DNA of 64,000 bases from Nodosilinea nodulosa PCC 7104 (GCF_000309385.1 NZ_JH976537.1:4698365-4762364), one strand, 5' to 3'; shown: positions 44,980 through 54,626, counted from the stretch's first letter. Translations and numbers: made by a program. The notes: generated from the sequence alone by a model not told the origin.

Positions 44980-45673
44980 CGACTCAAATCTCCTAATTTT
45001 TGTCGCTGAGTTTGCTTGAAATGGTCAAAGGACCCAGTTAATCATTAGTTCAGCCGGAGCTGTCTAACCAATCTATAGGAAGGATCTTAAAGATCAGCGT
45101 GCTCGGTTTTCTCATCAAGTTTACATTTCTTCAGACTTGTTCAAGCTTCTACACAATTGGCCTGACATTCCTGAAAGGAAGGCTGATGAGAAGGAGGAGA
45201 GGCGTCTCTGTAAGGGATCCGCAACATTCCTCGAAACCGTTGCCTGAATTGGCTTTCGCTAATTCAATTAACCCTCCAGACATGTTTATACACCGCTGGT
45301 GTGTCTTTATTTTTTACAAGTTATTAAGGAAAAGCCGTCGTTACAACAGGGTCAAAGCGAAAGAATTCAGCCGTTACGGGCACTCTAGCCGCCTCGCATG
45401 ATTGCCCAGGCCTTCTCAGGTAACGTAACATTGCGTAATAATTTTGCCGAAAATCGCCCTCTGCGGCGCACATCTAGGGTCTGCTCCGCTGAAGGCGTTA
45501 AGCTGCTTTTGTAAGGACTGTCTCACTCTCTACAACCGAGGCTCAACAGGGATTGGCGGCGATGCCCCCGGGGACAGAGGTATGATCTATGAAAGGCCAA
45601 TTTGATCCCCATTGCCTGGTGTAGTGAGCTGACGCATTTCTGAGAACGCTAGTAAGTAATAGAAATTTGCCCC
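44980..45673. promoter_or_regulatory. Divergent cpcB/cpcS promoter region
   Basis: 694 bp between the two divergent starts. The cpcB half should be a long untranslated leader with its promoter several hundred nt upstream, as in other cpc operons. No unambiguous -35/-10 pair could be assigned. A 100-codon plus-strand frame at 45099-45401 has no coding character and is not called. A short stem ACACC-GCT-GGTGT (45290-45302) followed by a T-rich run is present. Confidence 0.5.
45422..45439 (-). promoter_or_regulatory. Candidate HLR1 (RpaB) site
   Basis: On the minus strand ATTACGCA-AT-GTTACGTT resembles the HLR1 direct repeat (two GTTACAWW-like octamers two nt apart); 12 of 16 positions fit by eye. 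RpaB sites control light-harvesting genes in other cyanobacteria. It lies about 440 nt upstream of cpcB and 235 nt upstream of cpcS. Confidence 0.3.
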
Positions 45674-46261
45674 ATGGACGTAATGGACTTTTTCCGCATG
45701 AGTGCGGGCCAGTGGACCTCCCAGCGCACCACCCACCACCTACCCTTCCGCCGGGCAGAACTCGGCGGCTCGACGATTTCGGTAGAGGCCCTCGATGCGG
45801 GGCATCCCAGCGTAGTAGAGATTTGCCAACTCCACGAGGTGGATCCTGGCTTGGCAGTGGGAGGCGCCTATGTGACCTGGCAGGGCGCTATGGCCTGGGA
45901 TAAAGACGATGAAAACCATGAAGGCAGCACGGTGTTCGCCCTAGTGCCCGATGCCGATGATCCTAGCCGCGGTCAGCTGCTGCGCGAGCGGGGCTATGCC
46001 GAAATTGTGCCGATTATTGGTCGCTACGAGATCGACGACGACGGGGGACTGCTGCTGATAACTGAGTATGAAACCATGAGTTCGGTGGAGCGCTTTTGGT
46101 TTGCCAATTCTGACCTCCGGCTGCGTACCAGCATCGTGAAGCGGTTTGGCGGCTTTAGCACCGCCTCCTTTTGCGCAGAATCGCGCCTGGTAGAGCCAGC
46201 CCCTGAGCGCGACGGCGATCGAGATAAAGTATTGGCACCTGTATCGGCCTTTGGCTGGTAG
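45674..46261 (+). CDS. cpcS: Phycobiliprotein lyase CpcS
   Basis: 195-residue lipocalin-fold bilin lyase of the CpcS/CpeS family, which attaches phycocyanobilin to Cys82-type sites of phycocyanin beta and allophycocyanin. MDFFRMSAGQWTSQRTTHH, AMAWDKDDENHEGSTVFALV, and YETMSSVERFWFANSDLRLR are strongly conserved landmarks. Divergent from cpcB, so pigment attachment for both phycocyanin subunits is largely encoded at this locus; the lyase for beta Cys153 (CpcT) is not in the window. Confidence 0.92.
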   Translation: MDVMDFFRMSAGQWTSQRTTHHLPFRRAELGGSTISVEALDAGHPSVVEICQLHEVDPGLAVGGAYVTWQGAMAWDKDDENHEGSTVFALVPDADDPSRGQLLRERGYAEIVPIIGRYEIDDDGGLLLITEYETMSSVERFWFANSDLRLRTSIVKRFGGFSTASFCAESRLVEPAPERDGDRDKVLAPVSAFGW

Positions 46262-46716
46262 CGGGCTGACGGACTGAGGCTGGACAGGGCGAACGGTTAC
46301 TTCTGGAGAAACCTGCCTTTTGCCAGGTCGAATCTTTTGCGTGCCAGAATCTAGACCTCTCAGATGGGCTGCTATAACTCATCCGAGAGGTTTAGCTGTA
46401 TATGCTGTTTAGCTACCCCCAGCGCTCTGGGGCAAACGCTGTCCGGTCTCTGGCTTAGCTACGCGTGCCTACGCCTCTATGGTTTGACCTTTGTGTCATT
46501 CGGGGTATGCGGCTTGGATAGGGTCTAGCCTTTGTTGCTGTAGCTTTCCGTACATCCTCAGTGGGACAGCAGCAGCAATGCTGGCTGACTAAGGATAAGA
46601 ATGCCGATGCTAAATGAGACCGTCAAATCAACATAGCTTCAACCGCTAAGGCTTGACCCTGCTTCAATATTGGGCTAATAGAGGCATCTCACACCAATCA
46701 GCTATGAGGGATGGGC
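46262..46716. other. Intergenic region downstream of cpcS with hairpins
   Basis: No gene is visible. Arms ACCTCTCAGATG (46355-46366) and CATCCGAGAGGT (46380-46391) pair with one mismatch (a wobble on the minus strand) and could end the cpcS transcript. A second tight stem CCCCAG-CGCT-CTGGGG lies at 46417-46432. The region ends at the left copy of the target duplication of the adjacent MITE. Confidence 0.45.
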
Positions 46717-46882
46717 CTGATTGACTGACAAAAGTTCTAATGTAGGTTGGTGTTGAGCGAAGCGTTCGCGTGGCGTCTCCCGAGGAGAAAACCCAACTCC
46801 AGTAACGGTTTTGTTGGGTTACGCTAATGCTAACCCAAGCTACGGCATTATAAGGGTTTCAAGGGTTTTGTCGGTCAATCAG
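46717..46882. mobile_element. MITE with 17-bp inverted repeats and 9-bp target duplication
   Basis: Terminal arms CTGATTGACTGACAAAA (46717-46733) and TTTTGTCGGTCAATCAG (46866-46882) match at 16 of 17 positions. They are directly flanked by the exact 9-bp duplication GGGATGGGC at 46708-46716 and 46883-46891. The 166-bp element has no ORF. Its interior carries the widespread cyanobacterial motif family around gtaggttgg...gagcgaagcg and ttgttgggttacgct. Mobilisation in trans by an IS transposase with 9-bp duplications is inferred. Confidence 0.8.
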
Positions 46883-46993
46883 GGGATGGGCATAATTCAG
46901 AGGCCAGAATCCTTTTATCAACCCTTCAGGATTTATGCAGCTCCACCATGCTTTGGGATAGAGAGTCTTAAGCTATCGAACTCTAAATAACAG

Positions 46994-47857
46994 CTACCGG
47001 AATAGCAGCACCGGAATATTGCTGCCGCGCAGAATCTGAGTGGTTGTGCTGCCGATCACAAGATAGCGAATGCGGTTGTGGCCATAGGCACCCATCAACA
47101 GCAAATTAATGTTGGCTGCTTCGGCATACTGAGCGATCGCAGTTTCTGGATTTCCTTTAACTGTGCGGCAAATTGGCTCAAATCCACCCGCACGGGCCTG
47201 TTGTTTAGCTGAGTCAAGGCCAGCCATTGACGGTTCATCTTCAGAACTTTTAGTAATGGTCAACAGGTGAAGCTCTAATCCTTTGAAGGCAGGTGAGTCT
47301 ATTAAAAATTGCAGCACTTTCTTGCAGCTTGAGCTGCCATCGTAGGCCAGCAGCAGCCGCTCAATCGGCTGAAAGTGGCTGGAAGTGACCAAGCAAGGCT
47401 TGTGGCTAGCGCGAATAATTCGTTCTGTGTTTGCACCCAAGTGCCCCGAGGCGACTTCCGCTGATTCTCCCCGCTTGCCCAGCAAAATCAGGTCTGCTTG
47501 GGCTTCAAATTCATGAAAGCGATCGACCAGGGATCCTGTTTCATGGATTAGATTGATAATCTCTACGCCATAGCTAGCAATCACCTGGTGGGCATCCTGC
47601 AAAATCTGCTTGGCTCGCTGATGGTTTAGCTTAGCTTTTTCGTGCTCTAGCTCAACCAGCCTGTGGAGCAGCGCGTCTGAGGCATCAACACCAATAGTCC
47701 CGCTAAAATTTCTGGCTTCAGCCGCTGCCTGACTCTGCTCATTGGTAACGTAAAGTACATCTACCGTTGCGGCCAGTCGAATCGCTAACCATGCTGCATA
47801 GTGGTAGCTAACTTGGGAAAAAACTGAGCCATCGGTGCACAGCAGAATTCGCTTCAT
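46994..47857 (-). CDS. Tandem universal stress protein
   Basis: 287 residues with two Usp domains. Domain 1 (~1-155): ILLCTDGSVFSQVSYHYA and DLILLGKRGE...GHLGANTERIIR. Domain 2 (~165-287): RLLLAYDGSSSCKKVLQFL and LLLMGAYGHNRIRYLVIGST with the ATP-binding G-x2-G-x9-G-S/T pattern. Starts 15 nt downstream of the SulP transporter stop on the same strand, so it is co-expressed and probably regulates or reports on that transporter. Confidence 0.88.
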   Translation of the reverse strand: MKRILLCTDGSVFSQVSYHYAAWLAIRLAATVDVLYVTNEQSQAAAEARNFSGTIGVDASDALLHRLVELEHEKAKLNHQRAKQILQDAHQVIASYGVEIINLIHETGSLVDRFHEFEAQADLILLGKRGESAEVASGHLGANTERIIRASHKPCLVTSSHFQPIERLLLAYDGSSSCKKVLQFLIDSPAFKGLELHLLTITKSSEDEPSMAGLDSAKQQARAGGFEPICRTVKGNPETAIAQYAEAANINLLLMGAYGHNRIRYLVIGSTTTQILRGSNIPVLLFR

Positions 47858-47872
47858 AGTGGTTTTATTCCT

Positions 47873-49366
47873 CTAGTGGCCAGGCATTTTTTCGAGGGCA
47901 TTTGGATCGTTGTGAATGGCCAATTTTTCAATCAGGGTGGCACTGGCCTCATTCAGCCCCAGCAGTTCTACATCAGCGCCAGTGCGGCGAAAATTGATTA
48001 CAACTTGATCGATCGCTGCGACCGCTGCCTGATCCCAAATGTGAGCATTGATAAAGTCTAGCGTTACCTTCTCTAGCTCTTCATGGAAATTAAATTTCCC
48101 TAAAAAATCATCAACTGAGACAAAGAAAATTTGACCGGAGATACTATAGGTGCGGTGGTTTTTATCAGCACTTAGAAAGCTATCGACAAAAACAATCTTG
48201 GCAATTTTTCGCGAGAAAAAGACAGTGCTAAGGGCAACACCAACCACCACCCCAAGGGCTAAGTTATGGCTGAATACTGTAATCAGCACGGTTGTTAGCA
48301 TTGCGGCTGATTCGCTGCGCGGCACCTTGCGAATATGGGTCAGCGAGGACCAATTAAACGTCCCGATTGAGACCATGATCATGACCGCTACTAAGGCTGC
48401 CATGGGGATTTGCTCCACCCAATAGCCCAGGGCGAGCATAAAAAACAGGAGCAAAACCCCAGCACTAAACGTAGACAACCGTCCCCGCCCGCCGGACTGA
48501 ATGTTGATTACCGACTGGCCAATCATGGCGCAACCCGCCATGCCTCCAAAGCAATTGCAAACAATATTGGCAATCCCCTGTCCTGTCGCTTCCTGGTTTT
48601 TATCGCTGGGCGTATTCGTTAGTTGGTCTAGCAGAGAAGCTGTTAGCAGCGATTCTAACAAGCCGACAATAGCCAACGTCAGGGCAAAGGGAAGGATGAT
48701 GTTGAGCGTTTCCAGATTTAGCGGCACCTGCGGAAGTGAAAATGGGGGAAAGGTGCTTGGCAAATCTCCCATATCTCCCACTGTTGGCACTTTGATACCG
48801 GCAAAAATAGAGATTGCGGTCATGGCAACGATCGCCACAAGTGGCGACGGTACAACTGTTGTGATGCGCGGCAGTAGGTAAATAATTGCAAGCGATGCCG
48901 CTGTCATTATGTACACAGCTATGGGTACGTTGGTGAGCTGAGGCAGCTGTGCCAGAAAGATTAGAATGGCCAACGCGTTGACAAAACCCACCATAACGGC
49001 GCGGGGAATATATTTCATTTGGCGGCCCAGTTTGAGCCAGCCAAAAATAATCTGAAATATCCCGGTCAAGATACCAGCGGCAAAGAGATACTGCAAGCCG
49101 TGGTCTTGGACCAGATGAATCATGACCAACGCCATGGAACCCGTGGCCGCTGAGATCAGGCCAGGACGCCCGCCAAAAACTGCCGTCACCATGGCGATTA
49201 TAAAGGAGGCATATAGCCCCACTTTGGGATCAACCCCGGCGATAATTGAAAACGCGATCGCCTCTGGAATCAAAGCCAGCGCAACTACTGTTCCGGCTAA
49301 AAGGTCAGCCCGGACATTTGAAAGCCAGTCGCGTTTAATTTTTCGTTTAAGTCTTTTAATATTCAA
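47873..49366 (-). CDS. SulP-family inorganic anion transporter
   Basis: 497-residue SulP (SLC26-like) membrane protein with about 10-12 hydrophobic segments. [34 protein letters not shown] region, [18 protein letters not shown] (anion-site signature) and [20 protein letters not shown] are characteristic. A C-terminal STAS domain (~400-490) is present. Substrate is sulfate or bicarbonate; the sequence resembles general SulP permeases more than BicA, so bicarbonate is not claimed. Sulfate uptake would fit the two PAPS-dependent enzymes in the glycan cluster, but this is only suggestive. Confidence 0.85.
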   Translation of the reverse strand: MNIKRLKRKIKRDWLSNVRADLLAGTVVALALIPEAIAFSIIAGVDPKVGLYASFIIAMVTAVFGGRPGLISAATGSMALVMIHLVQDHGLQYLFAAGILTGIFQIIFGWLKLGRQMKYIPRAVMVGFVNALAILIFLAQLPQLTNVPIAVYIMTAASLAIIYLLPRITTVVPSPLVAIVAMTAISIFAGIKVPTVGDMGDLPSTFPPFSLPQVPLNLETLNIILPFALTLAIVGLLESLLTASLLDQLTNTPSDKNQEATGQGIANIVCNCFGGMAGCAMIGQSVINIQSGGRGRLSTFSAGVLLLFFMLALGYWVEQIPMAALVAVMIMVSIGTFNWSSLTHIRKVPRSESAAMLTTVLITVFSHNLALGVVVGVALSTVFFSRKIAKIVFVDSFLSADKNHRTYSISGQIFFVSVDDFLGKFNFHEELEKVTLDFINAHIWDQAAVAAIDQVVINFRRTGADVELLGLNEASATLIEKLAIHNDPNALEKMPGH

Positions 49367-49879
49367 GGTGGCTCCAGTTGGTAATTAAAGATACTGCTCT
49401 GAACAAAGAGCCTGAAAAGAATCAGGCCTCTTGGAAAACCTATCTGCAAAGCCTATGGGCACCTCAGTACATCTGAATCGACGGCAAACCGAGGCGGTTG
49501 ACCGATCAAGGCAGGTAAAGGATAGCTAATCCCAATAATCAATGGGCAGATTTCTGTTTAGCTGTGAAAAGCTACAGCGCAATGCGTCTTAGAAAGCCTG
49601 TTTCAAAGATTTTTCTGCACGTTCTACTGAAGAGGTGTGTCACAGCTAGGGTGGACAGGGCTGCTCGCCATGGCAGATGCTGCAACGGATGGCATCTTGA
49701 TTGTTTATAAATAGAAGATTATTTATAAGTAGAAGCATAATCAGTAAAAATACTAGCTATTTTTTTAGGAATAATAGCGTGTCTAAACGCAGGGCAGAGC
49801 CTGAGTTCGCCAAGATTTTACCATAAAAACATATAGATTCCGATCGCAGATGTAGCTTAGCCATGGCCATGTACCAGGT
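49367..49879. other. 513-bp intergenic region upstream of sulP
   Basis: A hairpin pairs AGAG-CCTGA (49407-49415) with TCAGGCCTCT (49422-49431), one-base bulge, read on the minus strand 40 nt before the transporter start with TTTG following; it may be an attenuator or terminator. Further up, an AT-rich block has the direct repeat TTTATAARTAGAAG at 49704-49717 and 49722-49735 (18-bp period), a candidate tandem regulator site. No gene seen. Confidence 0.45.
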
Positions 49880-50671
49880 TTAGGTCAGACGTACGGCTAC
49901 GGTGTAGGATGGGCGCTGGGATTTTTCCCGCTGGGTTTTGACCAGGCGAAAGTTTGGGTCGATATAGAGATGATCGAGCCGAGGTCTGGCTTGAGAGATT
50001 TGCTGATATTGCTTTGTGGTAACGCGATTTCTCCCCTGCATGGGTATGGGAGGTTGTAGCTGAGATGCAGAATTCTGTTGGTAGCTGGCGACAGTTTGAT
50101 TAAACCAGGTTTGAGCCGCTTCAGCGCTCAAAGAACGCGAGCCAAAGCGTAAAACCTGTCGGATGCAGAGGTTTTGAATTTCCCAATAGTCCTGCCCTGG
50201 CTGTTCTGACGCCGATGAAGGATCGGGTTCTGCCGGAGTCTGAACCGCATAGCTCTGCATGATCATGAAATCGTAGCTGAATAGCCAGCGGGAGATCCAG
50301 TTTAAGATCGGGGCTTTGCGGCCAGGTTTGTAGCGAGCCAGATTGGCGTAAAAGCCGTCTTCGTTGAAGATTTGGTAAGACTCGTGATGCACCCGTCCCG
50401 GCAAGATGTCTTGAAAAGGAATGGTTGACCAGACGGGGTGCCAAATGCCTTTCAGCAGCGGGATTTGCTGCGTTAAGTCGGGGGTGGGGTTACGGTTTTC
50501 TAGCTCGTTGAAAAGGGGCAGTAAGATCTCACTTGCGAACCGGACTTTTTTACCCATGGGCTCGCGATCGCGCCCCTCCACCTGTTTTAGCAGGCTGGAC
50601 TTGAGCGCAGGGGTGCTGGCCGCCGCCAGAACAGCAGGCTCGAAGGGAGCGTCTAGAAGAACAGAATCCAT
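49880..50671 (-). CDS. Conserved cyanobacterial protein, possibly PAP/fibrillin-like
   Basis: 263 residues, no signal peptide or membrane helix. The central stretch LLKGIWHPVWSTIPFQDIL and YQIFNEDGFYANLARY has the L-x-G-x-W and Y-x-I-F pattern of lipocalin-like PAP/fibrillin proteins, but the match is weak. WEIQNLCIRQVLRFG and AAQTWFNQTVASYQ follow; the C-terminal third is Gln/Arg-rich. Function unknown. 77 nt downstream of hisA on the same strand. Confidence 0.5.
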   Translation of the reverse strand: MDSVLLDAPFEPAVLAAASTPALKSSLLKQVEGRDREPMGKKVRFASEILLPLFNELENRNPTPDLTQQIPLLKGIWHPVWSTIPFQDILPGRVHHESYQIFNEDGFYANLARYKPGRKAPILNWISRWLFSYDFMIMQSYAVQTPAEPDPSSASEQPGQDYWEIQNLCIRQVLRFGSRSLSAEAAQTWFNQTVASYQQNSASQLQPPIPMQGRNRVTTKQYQQISQARPRLDHLYIDPNFRLVKTQREKSQRPSYTVAVRLT

Positions 50672-50748
50672 AGCTAACGTAGCCTCAGTGCGGTAAGCCA
50701 GATGTCGCGATCGCCCCTTGGGGCCAGTCCCTTCTCACAGCTCCCTGC

Positions 50749-51519
50749 TCAGGCAAAGGTTGACCCACCCGTGGGGGGCACATCTTGCCAGCGCCCGTTG
50801 CCGACCGCCCGCACCGCTTCTTTGAGGCTGACATCGCCCGTGTAGAGGGCGCGGCCCACAATTACGCCTTCTACCCCCATCGCTTCCAGCGCCAGCAGGC
50901 TGAGCAGGTCGCGCAGGGCACCGACGCCGCCGGAGGCAATCACCGGCACAGATACAGCCTCGGCCATGGCCCGCATAGCAGGGATATTTGGCCCCTGGAG
51001 GGTGCCGTCGCGCTGAATGTCGGTGTAGATGATCGCCGCTGCGCCGCGCTGCTCCATCTGCTGGGCCAGGGCGATCGCATCTACCTCAGAGGTCTCTATC
51101 CAGCCTCGGGTGGCAACCTTGCCGTCGCGGGCGTCAATGCCGACGATGATTTGGCCCGGAAATTCGCCAGCCAGATCGCTGACCAGCTCTGGATTATCTA
51201 CCGCTGCGGTGCCGAGAATGGCGTACCGCACCCCCAGGGAGAAGAGGTCGGTGACGCGGGCGCGATCGCGCAGCCCGCCCCCCACTTCCACCGGCACATT
51301 CACCGCCTGCACAATTGCCGCGATCGCCTGCCAGTTCTCCGGCTTGCCCGACTTGGCCCCGTCGAGATCGACCAGGTGCAGCCGGGTAGCTCCCTGATCC
51401 ACCCACTGGCGCGCCACCTCCACCGGGTTGTCGTTAAACACCTCGGTCTGGGCGTAGTCGCCCTGGTACAGCCGCACGCAGCGACCGTCGATCAAATCAA
51501 TAGCGGGGATGACTTCCAT
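50749..51519 (-). CDS. hisA: Phosphoribosylformimino-AICAR isomerase HisA
   Basis: Fourth step of histidine synthesis; (beta-alpha)8 barrel. [20 protein letters not shown] with the catalytic Asp8, [36 protein letters not shown] with the second catalytic Asp, [14 protein letters not shown], and [13 protein letters not shown]. 256 residues, full length. Divergent from fabI across 150 bp. Confidence 0.95.
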   Translation of the reverse strand: MEVIPAIDLIDGRCVRLYQGDYAQTEVFNDNPVEVARQWVDQGATRLHLVDLDGAKSGKPENWQAIAAIVQAVNVPVEVGGGLRDRARVTDLFSLGVRYAILGTAAVDNPELVSDLAGEFPGQIIVGIDARDGKVATRGWIETSEVDAIALAQQMEQRGAAAIIYTDIQRDGTLQGPNIPAMRAMAEAVSVPVIASGGVGALRDLLSLLALEAMGVEGVIVGRALYTGDVSLKEAVRAVGNGRWQDVPPTGGSTFA

Positions 51520-51669
51520 GGGTAGTGGAGGGCGTAAATGTTTGTTTCAGGGTTTGTTTCAGGGTTTGCCTCAGGCCTATTCATTCTATCGGGCTATCCC
51601 CTATTCACCGGCCCCACATTCCCGTAAACTCCTAAATGCGAATCACCACCGCCCAAGCGTAACGACACC

Positions 51670-52446
51670 ATGCTAGACCTGACCGGTAAAAACGCCCTGG
51701 TAACGGGCATTGCCAACAATAAATCGATCGCCTGGGGCATTGCTCAGCAGCTCCATGCCGCCGGAGCCAACCTGGGCATTACCTACCTGCCCGACGAAAA
51801 AGGCCGGATGGAAGGCAAGGTCAACGACCTGGTTGCCCCCCTCAACCCCAGCCTGTTTTTGCCCTGCAACGTGCAGGATGAGGCCCAGGTGGAGCAGGTG
51901 TTCAGCACCATTGCCGAGAAATGGGGCAAGCTCGATATTCTGATTCACTGCCTGGCCTTTGCCAAGCGCGATGACCTGACCGGCGACTTCAGCGCTACCT
52001 CCAAAGACGGGTTTCAGCTGGCCCTCGACGTCAGCGCCTACTCGCTGGTTACCCTGGCTCGCGGGGCCAAGCCGCTGATGACCGACGGCGGCAGTATTGT
52101 CACACTCACCTACCTGGGCGGGGCGCGGGTGGTGCCCAACTACAACGTGATGGGTATCGCCAAGGCCGCGCTGGAGATGAACGTGCGCTACCTGGCCGCC
52201 GAACTCGGCCCCCACAGCATTCGCGTCAACGGCATTTCCGCTGGCCCCATTCGCACGTTGGCCTCGTCGGCGGTGGGCGGCATTCTCGATATGATTCACC
52301 ACGTAGAAGAGGTTGCCCCCCTGCGCCGCACCGTGACCCAGACCGAAGTCGGCAACACCGCCGCGTTTCTGTGCAGCGATTTGTCCAGCGGCATGACCGG
52401 GCAGATTCTCTACGTTGACTCGGGCTACTGCATCATGGGCATGTAG
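51670..52446 (+). CDS. fabI: Enoyl-ACP reductase (NADH) FabI
   Basis: Last reductive step of fatty-acid elongation. SDR fold: ALVTGIANNKSIAWGIAQQL (FabI-type dinucleotide loop), DILIHCLAFAKRDDLTG, LTYLGGARVVPNYNVMGIAKAAL with the catalytic Y-x6-K (Tyr in P-N-Y-N-V-M-G-I-A-K), and GPIRTLASSAVGG. 258 residues. ATG start follows the upstream promoter region shared with hisA. Confidence 0.95.
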   Translation: MLDLTGKNALVTGIANNKSIAWGIAQQLHAAGANLGITYLPDEKGRMEGKVNDLVAPLNPSLFLPCNVQDEAQVEQVFSTIAEKWGKLDILIHCLAFAKRDDLTGDFSATSKDGFQLALDVSAYSLVTLARGAKPLMTDGGSIVTLTYLGGARVVPNYNVMGIAKAALEMNVRYLAAELGPHSIRVNGISAGPIRTLASSAVGGILDMIHHVEEVAPLRRTVTQTEVGNTAAFLCSDLSSGMTGQILYVDSGYCIMGM

Positions 52447-52516
52447 GATTATCCCCAACTTAAACTCAATAGCTTGTCAAATGCTTACCCTGGAGCAGCA
52501 GGGATAACTAGGCACT

Positions 52517-53683
52517 ATGACGAGAGCGTTTGTAAGGCCCGGGGTGCTGGCATTATTGGGGCTGGTGGCGGTGGTGGGATTGCTGGGCTTTTCGGTGGAC
52601 TGGCGGCTGCTGGGGCGATCGCTCACCTACCCCGATCGCCCGATCACCGCTGCAAACTGGTACCGACCCCGGCAGGCGGTCGCTGGCGTTGGCCCCCAGG
52701 CGCCGCCGCTTGAGCTGGCAACAAACACCGAAATTCCGCAAAAATCCCTGAAGACGGCGCTGGACTTTGCCGAGGCGCAGAACTCGGTGGCGCTGCTGGT
52801 CATGCACCGCGATCGCCTGGTGCTAGAGCGGTACTGGCAGGGCCAAAAAGCCAGCGATCGCGTCAACTCGATGTCGATGGTGAAAACCCTGCTGGCGCTG
52901 CTGATCGGGGTGGCGATCGACGAGGGAAAAATCACCTCAATTCAAGATCCTGCGGGCACTTATCTACCGGAATGGGCCAACGACCCCAGGGGCAACATCA
53001 CCCTGGCCGACTTGCTCTACATGCAGTCGGGCCTGCGCAACGACGATCGCACCGACACCCTGCGATCGGATCTCGTCAGGCTCTACGGCGGCTCCGATGC
53101 CCAAAAGCTGGCCCTCAGCATTCCCCTGGAGACCACCCCCGGCGAAGTATTTAGCTACAGCAACTTCAACTCCCAGATTCTTAGCATTGTGCTGGAGCGG
53201 GCTACGGGCGAGTCCTTTGGCGACTACCTGAGCAGCCGCCTGTGGCAGCCCCTGGGGGCGGGGGATGGCTTCCTCTGGCTCGATCGCCCCGGCGGCCACG
53301 CTAAGCCCTTTTGCTGCTTTTTTGCCACCCCCCAAGACTGGGTGAGGGTGGGGCAACTGCTGCTGCACGGCGGCAGGGTAGGCAATACCCAGGTCATTCC
53401 CTCAGCCTGGATTCGGCAAATGCTGGGGGAGTCGCCCCTGTCGGCTACCTTTGGCATGCATATCTGGCTGAGGGCGCGCACGATTGACTATCCCGAGGTG
53501 AATGTGGCCTCCTCGGCCCCCTTTGCGGCCGCCGACACCTTTTACCTGGACGGCCGCCACCACCAGCGGGTCTACGTGATTCCGTCGGAGGAACTGGTGA
53601 TGGTGCGCATCGGCGAAGAGCCCCCCGCCTGGGACGATGCGGTGATTCCGAATGCAATCGTAGAGGGGCTGCGGAAGCCGTAG
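52517..53683 (+). CDS. Serine hydrolase, beta-lactamase/PBP-like
   Basis: 388 residues. An N-terminal hydrophobic segment (GVLALLGLVAVVGLLGFSV) is a signal anchor or peptide. The catalytic S-x-x-K is SMVK in NSMSMVKTLLALL near residue 117, and Y-S-N in FSYSNFNSQIL near 213 is the second motif. Resembles class C beta-lactamase family enzymes (esterase or peptidase activity common); a K-T-G-type third motif is not clear, and the C-terminal YLDGRHHQRVYVIP stands in its place. Periplasmic action inferred. Confidence 0.82.
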   Translation: MTRAFVRPGVLALLGLVAVVGLLGFSVDWRLLGRSLTYPDRPITAANWYRPRQAVAGVGPQAPPLELATNTEIPQKSLKTALDFAEAQNSVALLVMHRDRLVLERYWQGQKASDRVNSMSMVKTLLALLIGVAIDEGKITSIQDPAGTYLPEWANDPRGNITLADLLYMQSGLRNDDRTDTLRSDLVRLYGGSDAQKLALSIPLETTPGEVFSYSNFNSQILSIVLERATGESFGDYLSSRLWQPLGAGDGFLWLDRPGGHAKPFCCFFATPQDWVRVGQLLLHGGRVGNTQVIPSAWIRQMLGESPLSATFGMHIWLRARTIDYPEVNVASSAPFAAADTFYLDGRHHQRVYVIPSEELVMVRIGEEPPAWDDAVIPNAIVEGLRKP

Positions 53684-53957
53684 ATCAAGGCCCCGGTGTT
53701 CCCGAGGGTTTGCCAACCTGAGCGGCTGTCCCTAATCAACATTGCTCACGGAGACGAAGCTTTGGTTTTCCTTAAGGCGAACTTTCCGGAGGACCGAATG
53801 TGGTTTGCTAAAGGTCTCCCATTGCCATGGTGATCGCTACCGATGCTACCGTCTCCCGATTCAGGCCTGCCGCCGCGCACCCGCCGCTTGCTCCAGCGAA
53901 TTGCTCTAACCGTTGCTTTGACTTGCCTCCTGGGGCTGCTGGCGACTACAGCAGGCG

Positions 53958-54626
53958 GTGCTGCACCGCCGCCTGGTCCGTTCCCTGCCCAGGCGTCATC
54001 TCCAGAATAGCCCCCGTTTTAGCTCCAACATGCTGTTTGGCGATGGTTTTGTTCTGAGGCTGGTAGCCCAGCGCCTGGCCGAGGCCTGGGCCACCGGCCT
54101 AACTTGGCCCATGGGGTTGCAGGGGCTGGCGGGGCTGGTTCTGTATGGCCTGGTGGCGCTTCCCCTGGGGCTTAAAAGCGGTTTTCTGGTGCGTCAAAAC
54201 GCGATCGCTGGGCCGCTGGAACTGGGGCTAGACGCGCTGCGCCGCTGCATCGCCCCGGCCCTGGTCGAAGAAGCAGTATTTCGGGTGATGCTGCTGCCCC
54301 ACCCCTCCGAGGCGGTGCCCGGCGATCGCTGGCTGCTGTGGAGCACGGTCAGCCTGGTGGTGTTTATTTTGTATCACATAGCGCTCGATAAAACGTTGTA
54401 CAGCGGGGCCGAAGCGGGCCTGGCTGACCCGCGTTTTTTGGCGCTGGCGGGCGGACTGGGGCTGGTGCTCATTGGTCTGTACTGGATGAGCGGATCGCTG
54501 GGGCTGGTGGTGCTGGTGCACTGGCTGGTGGTGCTGGCGTGGATCTATGGCTTTGGCGGCTGGGCGCGGCTGGGCGGGGCGGCGTTGGCTAGGCGGGGGC
54601 ACAAGGCCCCTGAGGTCGATCGGTAG
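53958..54626 (+). CDS. CPBP-type intramembrane protease-like protein
   Basis: About 222 residues from a GTG; ATG at 54030 (MLFGDGFVLRL) is an alternative start. Four to five hydrophobic segments. APALVEEAVFRVMLL has the E-E-x3-R motif and VFILYHIAL the F-x3-H motif of the CPBP (CAAX protease and bacteriocin-processing) family; VHWLVVLAW gives the last histidine, though the usual Asn is Val. Protease activity is therefore uncertain. An overlapping 55-codon frame (53843-54010) encodes a hydrophobic peptide. Confidence 0.65.
   Translation: MLHRRLVRSLPRRHLQNSPRFSSNMLFGDGFVLRLVAQRLAEAWATGLTWPMGLQGLAGLVLYGLVALPLGLKSGFLVRQNAIAGPLELGLDALRRCIAPALVEEAVFRVMLLPHPSEAVPGDRWLLWSTVSLVVFILYHIALDKTLYSGAEAGLADPRFLALAGGLGLVLIGLYWMSGSLGLVVLVHWLVVLAWIYGFGGWARLGGAALARRGHKAPEVDR

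Noticed and set aside
45099-45401. 100-codon plus-strand frame upstream of cpcB
   Set aside because: No ribosome site or known domain; lies in the expected untranslated leader of the cpc operon.
46325-46345. tRNA T-arm-like string ggtcgaatc
   Set aside because: No acceptor stem, anticodon arm or D-arm could be folded around it.
47873-49366. Assignment of the SulP gene as the bicarbonate transporter BicA
   Set aside because: The N-terminal and signature segments look like general SulP permeases; sequence alone does not support bicarbonate.
50785-51525. 246-codon plus-strand frame opposite hisA
   Set aside because: Shadow of HisA, whose catalytic motifs are intact on the other strand.
51673-52458. 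261-codon minus-strand frame opposite fabI
   Set aside because: Covers exactly the FabI gene and has no recognisable domain.
52474-52713. 79-codon frame overlapping the serine hydrolase start
   Set aside because: Out-of-frame overlap with a gene that has a clear signal segment and catalytic motifs.
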